64,000 nucleotides of DNA from positions 372,001 through 436,000 of the forward strand of contig NZ_LAZS01000006.1 of assembly GCF_002007205.1 (NCBI RefSeq), read 5' to 3'. Made by a program: the position numbers and the translations under genes. The notes beneath the pieces were generated by a model. The model was not told the origin of the DNA. It made no database searches and saw only the letters and a program-made list of their open reading frames with translations. Below, in pieces: positions 60,101 through 64,000 of the stretch (positions are counted from its first letter, which is position 1; each line of letters opens with the position of its first letter). The stretch is from Ensifer adhaerens. GTDB lineage: Bacteria; Pseudomonadota; Alphaproteobacteria; Rhizobiales; Rhizobiaceae.

Positions 60101-61090
60101 ATGACGACGACCGGCCAGGACATTTCCGTCTACTTCCGGACAGAGTTGGAAGATGCCGGCGACATCGAACTCGTCGTCGTGCTGCCGACGTTCCGGCGGC
60201 CGGAACACGTCGTCAAGACGCTGAAAACCATTGTCTCCCAGAGGCCTGACATCTCCTACGCCACGGTCGTCGTCGAAAACGACGCCGAGGGGCTGGCCGG
60301 CGCTGCGGCAGCAAAGGACTTCTTCCTCGGGCATCCATCGGATTCTGTCGTGATCGTCGCGCACCAGCGTGGCAACTGCCACGCCTACAATGCCGGCTGG
60401 TCGACGGCTCTCGAAACCTATCCGAACCTCAAGGCGATCGCGATCATCGACGACGACGAAGTGGCGGCGCCCGAATGGCTCGATTGCCTCATCGCGGCAC
60501 AGGAAACGACCGGCGCCGACATGATCGGCGGCCCGCAGCTACCGGTCTTCGAAGGCGATGGCGGGCAGAAGTGGAAGCGTCACCCCGTTTTCACGCCCCA
60601 CTATGATGCGACTGGCCCCGTACCCATCCTCTATTCCTCGGGCAACGTGCTCGTCACCCGAAGGGTGCTGGACGCGATGCCGCGACCTTTTCTGGATCCG
60701 GCCTTCAACTTCATCGGCGGCGGCGATGCCGATTTCTACAGCCGCTGCAAGGCGCAAGGGTTTTCCTTCGGCTGGGCGACGGACGCCTGGGTCGCGGAGA
60801 CGGTGCCCGCCCGCCGCACCAGCGCATCCTGGATCAGGGCGCGCAGCCTCAGGAACGGCGCGATCTCGACGATGCTCGAACATCGGCGCGATCCGAGTTT
60901 CAAGGGACGGCTCAGGACCTTCTTCAAATCGCTGGCGCTGCTTGGCGCATCGGTGCCGCGCGGGCTGGAACTGTGGAACAAGAGCGGGCTGGCGGCGGCC
61001 GGATCATACCACTTCTACGTGGCGGTCGGCCGGCTGATGGCGGAACTCGGCCTCGTCAACGAACAATACCGCACCCCGGAAAAGAACTGA
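60101..61090 (+). CDS. GT2-family glycosyltransferase
   Basis: A 329-residue GT2-type enzyme. The nucleotide-binding start IELVVVLPTFRRPEHVVKTL and the metal motif IAIIDDDEVAAPEW are clear, followed by SSGNVLVTRRVLDAM and GGGDADFYSRCKAQGF. There are no strong membrane segments, so it is probably peripheral. The ATG at 60101 is used; an in-frame TTG at 60068 lacks support. It is divergent from the GT4 gene and closes the polysaccharide cluster on the right, 70 bases before the flagellar end begins (convergent). Confidence 0.82.
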   Translation: MTTTGQDISVYFRTELEDAGDIELVVVLPTFRRPEHVVKTLKTIVSQRPDISYATVVVENDAEGLAGAAAAKDFFLGHPSDSVVIVAHQRGNCHAYNAGWSTALETYPNLKAIAIIDDDEVAAPEWLDCLIAAQETTGADMIGGPQLPVFEGDGGQKWKRHPVFTPHYDATGPVPILYSSGNVLVTRRVLDAMPRPFLDPAFNFIGGGDADFYSRCKAQGFSFGWATDAWVAETVPARRTSASWIRARSLRNGAISTMLEHRRDPSFKGRLRTFFKSLALLGASVPRGLELWNKSGLAAAGSYHFYVAVGRLMAELGLVNEQYRTPEKN

Positions 61091-61160
61091 CCGCGGACAC
61101 CGTCTCGCCGGCGGCAAACGGCCGGGCGGAAACCCGCCCGGGCATCCCTCATTACGCGCA

Positions 61161-61727
61161 TCAGTGCGAGCTGCTTGCCTTGACGGCGCCTTCCGGCAGC
61201 TTGTCGTCGGCGACATTGCCGTTCTTGTCGACGATCGGGACTGGCTTTTGCCGCGGCACGTTCTGACTGTTGGCAACGCGCTTGACGTCTTCCTTGGTCA
61301 GATATTCGAGCTGCTCGACGAGCACCTCGCTAATCACCTCTTCGCCGAGTTTCTTGTTCAGGCCGTCCTTCACCGTCGTCTTGAAGGTGGGCAGATCGAA
61401 CGTACCGGTGTCGGCGATATCGATGAATTTCGAGCCGACGAGCAGGTCATAGAGTTCGTCGGTGACCATCTGGCGCAACGGCGCGCGAAGATTGTTGATC
61501 CCCTCCTTGGTGGCGGAGAAGGAAAGCTTGGTCAGGAAATAGCCCTGAACGGAACCATCCCTGATGACCGGAATGGTGATCATCTCACCGGGAACATACT
61601 GCTCCGATACGCGCCGGGCGGCCTCGCCGTCCGGGACGGCGGGAGCGGAGGCGCTTTGCATCGAGAAATAGACCGATCCGAGCGTGACGGCGCAGACCCA
61701 GATCCCGGTGAAAACAAGCTTCAGCAT
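61161..61727 (-). CDS. Flagellar-operon protein of unknown function (188 aa)
   Basis: A 188-residue protein with an N-terminal membrane anchor or signal (MLKLVFTGIWVCAVTLGSVY). The rest looks soluble and periplasmic with a helical centre (GINNLRAPLRQMVTDELYDL). I recognise it only by context: it follows the FlgN-like gene with overlapping stop and start codons in a flagellar operon, as a similar gene does in S. meliloti as I recall. Its role in motility is unproven. Confidence 0.7.
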   Translation of the reverse strand: MLKLVFTGIWVCAVTLGSVYFSMQSASAPAVPDGEAARRVSEQYVPGEMITIPVIRDGSVQGYFLTKLSFSATKEGINNLRAPLRQMVTDELYDLLVGSKFIDIADTGTFDLPTFKTTVKDGLNKKLGEEVISEVLVEQLEYLTKEDVKRVANSQNVPRQKPVPIVDKNGNVADDKLPEGAVKASSSH

Positions 61728-62095
61728 CAGAAATCGCTATAGCGGAACTGCGCTTCCGAGTAGATGCCGTCCGCATCGGCATCCTGGGCGGCGGTCTTCA
61801 AGAGGTCGACGACGGCACGAACCGCCTCGAGATGGGCCTCGACCTTCTGCGAATTGACCGACAGCTTTTCGCGCAGGTGACGCGCGTGCGAGGAGAAGGT
61901 CGACGAGGATTCGCCCGGCAGCATGTCCCGATGCAGCATCGTCAGTTCGTAGAGGCAGCGGCTCTTGTGCGCGTTCGATGTCTTGATATCGAATTCCGGG
62001 TCGACGCCGATCCGGCTGTTCTCGTTGTCGAGGATCATTTCCAGGCGGCCGAGCACGTTCTGGATCCGGACGTCATTGGATGCCACAGCTTCCAT
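61727..62095 (-). CDS. FlgN-like flagellar chaperone candidate
   Basis: A 122-residue, mostly helical protein (LGRLEMILDNENSRIGVDPE; LYELTMLHRDML; LREKLSVNSQKVEAHLEAVR). Position after a FlgJ-like gene and its helical character fit rhizobial FlgN-like hook-filament junction chaperones. There is no strong signature, so the call leans on context. Its stop codon overlaps the start of the next gene. Confidence 0.6.
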   Translation of the reverse strand: MEAVASNDVRIQNVLGRLEMILDNENSRIGVDPEFDIKTSNAHKSRCLYELTMLHRDMLPGESSSTFSSHARHLREKLSVNSQKVEAHLEAVRAVVDLLKTAAQDADADGIYSEAQFRYSDF

Positions 62096-62109
62096 GATTC
62101 AACTCCCAA

Positions 62110-62664
62110 TTAGGCTTGTTTGTTCTTGTCGTCTTCGGTTGAAAAGCCGGTCAGCGTCTTGCGCTCGTATTCCTGCACGAGGCTTGCGGCGAGGTTCAGG
62201 CTGTTGCCGTCGAGCGATGCCTGGACCCGTTCGGTGGCATCAGCGCCAGCCAGCTGGTCGGCGATGCCGATACCGCCGCTCTTTGAAATCACGTCGCCGA
62301 TCTGTTCGGCCATCATGCTCTTCCAGATGTCACCGGCGTTGCCCTTGCCGAAGACGTTCTCGCTGTCGGTCGGCAGCATCGACTTCACGAAGTTCTGCAG
62401 CACCATGGCCTCGAACTTGCGATAGGTTTCCGGAATCTTCTTCTGTTCGACGCGGTTGTTGATATCGCCGAGCCCACTCGATCCCTCAGGCGAGAGATTG
62501 AGGACGTTGACGGCCGCGGCAAAGCCGTTGCCGTTTTCCGCGAGACTCGTCGCCTTGAACGCGGCGCGGTTGGCCTTCAGGCGCGCCTGCGCTTCCTGCA
62601 CTTCGGCGGGGTCGGCGGCGCGCACGACATCCATCACCAGATCGCTGGGCGGAGAGATGGCCAT
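62110..62664 (-). CDS. flgJ: FlgJ-like flagellar rod-binding protein (no muramidase domain)
   Basis: A 184-residue protein corresponding to the rod-binding (N-terminal) half of FlgJ: KKIPETYRKFEAMVLQNFVK and NAGDIWKSMMAEQIGDVISK are the family core. The peptidoglycan-hydrolase half of enterobacterial FlgJ is absent, as usual in alphaproteobacteria, where another enzyme opens the wall. The start at 62664 follows AGAGGA; a longer frame to 62721 lacks support. Confidence 0.78.
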   Translation of the reverse strand: MAISPPSDLVMDVVRAADPAEVQEAQARLKANRAAFKATSLAENGNGFAAAVNVLNLSPEGSSGLGDINNRVEQKKIPETYRKFEAMVLQNFVKSMLPTDSENVFGKGNAGDIWKSMMAEQIGDVISKSGGIGIADQLAGADATERVQASLDGNSLNLAASLVQEYERKTLTGFSTEDDKNKQA

Positions 62665-62744
62665 GACGAATCCTCTCAAAATCGAGCCTGGGCATTGGTC
62701 GGACCGGGTTAGCTCCGCCATCGAAGCATCCCGGGAATGACGTA

Positions 62745-63158
62745 CTATCGCCCGTCAAGCTTACCGGAAGCTGGCGCGTTGCCCGTAACGTGTTGATCGA
62801 TCAGGTCATAGATGGAGTTGTCGGCCTCTTCGCGGTCCTCGGACTGGCGCGCCTCCTTCATGTTTTCCTCGAGCCGGTCGGCTTTCGCGCGCTCCCTCAG
62901 CATGCGGGCCTCGTGCGTTTGCTGGATGCCGTGCAGCATCTGGTCCTTCTGCACGAGCCGCCCGATCTGCGAGGAATAGTGGCCGGAAAACATGCGGTGC
63001 ATCGGATGTGCCGACCCCATGGCGTCGACGACGACATCGATCGTCTCGGCCAGGGCTTCGCGCTGCCGCACCATCTCGACGTAGTCGGCCTCCGCCATCT
63101 GCTCCAGATGACGCTGGACCGCGACCAGGCGCTTGAGTTTCTGCGAGCGGGTCTTCAT
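62745..63158 (-). CDS. FliJ-like coiled-coil flagellar protein
   Basis: A 137-residue charged coiled-coil (LKRLVAVQRHLEQMAEADYV; QTHEARMLRERAKADRLEEN) with the size and composition of FliJ-type export chaperones. It sits four bases after fliR in a flagellar operon. Sequence signature of FliJ is weak, so the name is a family-level guess supported by context. Confidence 0.65.
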   Translation of the reverse strand: MKTRSQKLKRLVAVQRHLEQMAEADYVEMVRQREALAETIDVVVDAMGSAHPMHRMFSGHYSSQIGRLVQKDQMLHGIQQTHEARMLRERAKADRLEENMKEARQSEDREEADNSIYDLIDQHVTGNAPASGKLDGR

Positions 63159-63162
63159 GCGG

Positions 63163-63915
63163 CTATCCTCCCTGCATGACCAGGGCGAAACCGTCGCCGA
63201 AGAGACGCAGCATGGCGGCGATGCCGAGATAGAGCAGGAACAAGCCCCCCATGATCAGATAGGGCTGCGAGATGAAGTAGATCGGGATCTGGGGTGCCAG
63301 CTTGTTCACCATGCCGATCGCCACGTTGAAAAGCAGGCCATAGATGACGAAGGGGCTCGCAAGCCTCAGCATGATCATGAAGGTCTGCGCCAGCGAATCC
63401 GTGAGCGTGATCAGCACCCCTTGCGGGTCGAAGGCGGTGCCGATCGGCATGGCGCGGTAGGATTGCACGATCGCCTCGATCATCACGTGATGGAAATCCA
63501 GCATGAAAAGTACCATCAGACCGGCGAAACTGATCAAGCTGGTCACCTGGTTTTCAGGCGTATCTTCGATCACGTCCGACGAGGGCGGCGAGGCAAAGCC
63601 CATCAACATGGTGATCGCCGTGCCGGCGAACTGCAGTCCAAGCACGTAGTAGCGGGCGACAAGGCCCATGACCACGCCGACGGCCGTCTCGGCGGCGATG
63701 AGGTAGATGTAGACGTGCCCCTTGCCCGTCACCTGCGGGTAAATGTCCGTCCACATGACGGGCAGGATCGCCATGGAAACCGCCACGGCGATGAACAGCC
63801 GCACCTGCATCGGAACGCGCGCGCTGGAGAACCCGGGCATGATCATGATGCAGCCGCCGATCCGGCAGAAGGCCGCAAACAGCGCCAGCACCGTGCCCTC
63901 CGGGTCGGTGATCAT
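63163..63915 (-). CDS. fliR: Flagellar export protein FliR
   Basis: A 250-residue membrane protein with about six segments, part of the FliPQR export gate. Landmarks are FAAFCRIGGCIMIMPGFSSA, the GLQFAGTAITMLMGFA segment and NKLAPQIPIYFISQPYLIMG near the C-terminus. Its ATG overlaps the flhA stop (ATGA), so translation is coupled. Confidence 0.95.
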   Translation of the reverse strand: MITDPEGTVLALFAAFCRIGGCIMIMPGFSSARVPMQVRLFIAVAVSMAILPVMWTDIYPQVTGKGHVYIYLIAAETAVGVVMGLVARYYVLGLQFAGTAITMLMGFASPPSSDVIEDTPENQVTSLISFAGLMVLFMLDFHHVMIEAIVQSYRAMPIGTAFDPQGVLITLTDSLAQTFMIMLRLASPFVIYGLLFNVAIGMVNKLAPQIPIYFISQPYLIMGGLFLLYLGIAAMLRLFGDGFALVMQGG

Positions 63916-64000
63916 GAAATGGAGCCGATGATCTTGATCTCGAGGCCCTTGGCAAGCTCGACATGCGAGAGCACGGGCAAGGTGGCAAAGAGGCGCTCGA
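63912..64000 (-). CDS. flhA: Flagellar export protein FlhA (C-terminal end)
   Basis: Only the last 29 codons are in the window; the gene continues to the right. They read LFATLPVLSHVELAKGLEIK and end IIGSIS, which matches the extreme C-terminus of FlhA (the LPVLSxxEL motif of the cytoplasmic domain). The stop codon overlaps the fliR start. FlhA is the nonameric export gate that docks chaperone-substrate complexes. Confidence 0.88.
   Translation of the reverse strand, partial: ERLFATLPVLSHVELAKGLEIKIIGSIS

Overview
The window looks like a chromosomal segment of an Ensifer/Sinorhizobium-type member of the Rhizobiaceae. The evidence is high GC with strong GC3 bias, the RirA iron regulator, a CbrA-type hybrid PAS sensor kinase, the zwf-pgl-edd operon next to an intact agl (alpha-glucoside) operon, a flhA-fliR-(fliJ/flgJ/flgN-like) flagellar end, a RIME-like intergenic palindrome, and an alphaproteobacterial tRNA-His with A73 and no encoded G-1. 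No insertion sequence, prophage or CRISPR array was seen.

Layout. 1-9 kb: start of dppA, a LuxR solo with a single-domain response regulator, rirA divergent from an iron(III)-binding protein gene, mmsA divergent from a LysR gene, a class III cyclase with TPRs, and tRNA-His. 9-20 kb: phasin, cbrA, an iron-type double permease, acetoacetyl-CoA synthetase (polyhydroxybutyrate cycle), an AsmA-like protein and a small AT-richer lipoprotein. 20-31 kb: the putrescine-type transporter potFGHI, a fatty-acid desaturase, an ScfR/RamB-type regulator divergent from isocitrate lyase aceA, and a LuxR and a LysR regulator. 31-39 kb: a chemoreceptor with a very long helical sensor, a 48-residue membrane peptide, a flavoprotein, and puuA-puuB (gamma-glutamylputrescine route). 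39-44 kb: zwf-pgl-edd (oxidative Entner-Doudoroff), then a RIME-like repeat that supplies the edd stop codon, a GFA protein and a PilZ protein. 44-53 kb: aglEFGAK with the divergent LacI-type regulator aglR and two perfect palindromic operators, then folD. 53.4-61.1 kb: a compact surface-polysaccharide cluster (kinase-less chain-length protein, flippase, DUF6492-type protein, CpsF/TagA-type, GT4 and GT2 glycosyltransferases) that lacks a polymerase, an outer-membrane exporter and an obvious classical initiating enzyme. 61.1-64 kb: the end of a flagellar operon.

How the genes fit together. Much of the window concerns carbon storage and turnover: phasin, AcsA, AceA, ED enzymes and alpha-glucoside uptake feeding glucose to Zwf/Edd. 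A second theme is polyamine use (potFGHI plus puuAB). A third is iron control (rirA, the binding protein, and an Irr-like ICE box overlapping the rirA promoter). The most novel-looking element is the small polysaccharide cluster placed between folD and the flagellar genes. From memory of S. meliloti, aglR is nearly adjacent to those flagellar genes there, so the cluster may be an insertion; this needs a synteny comparison.
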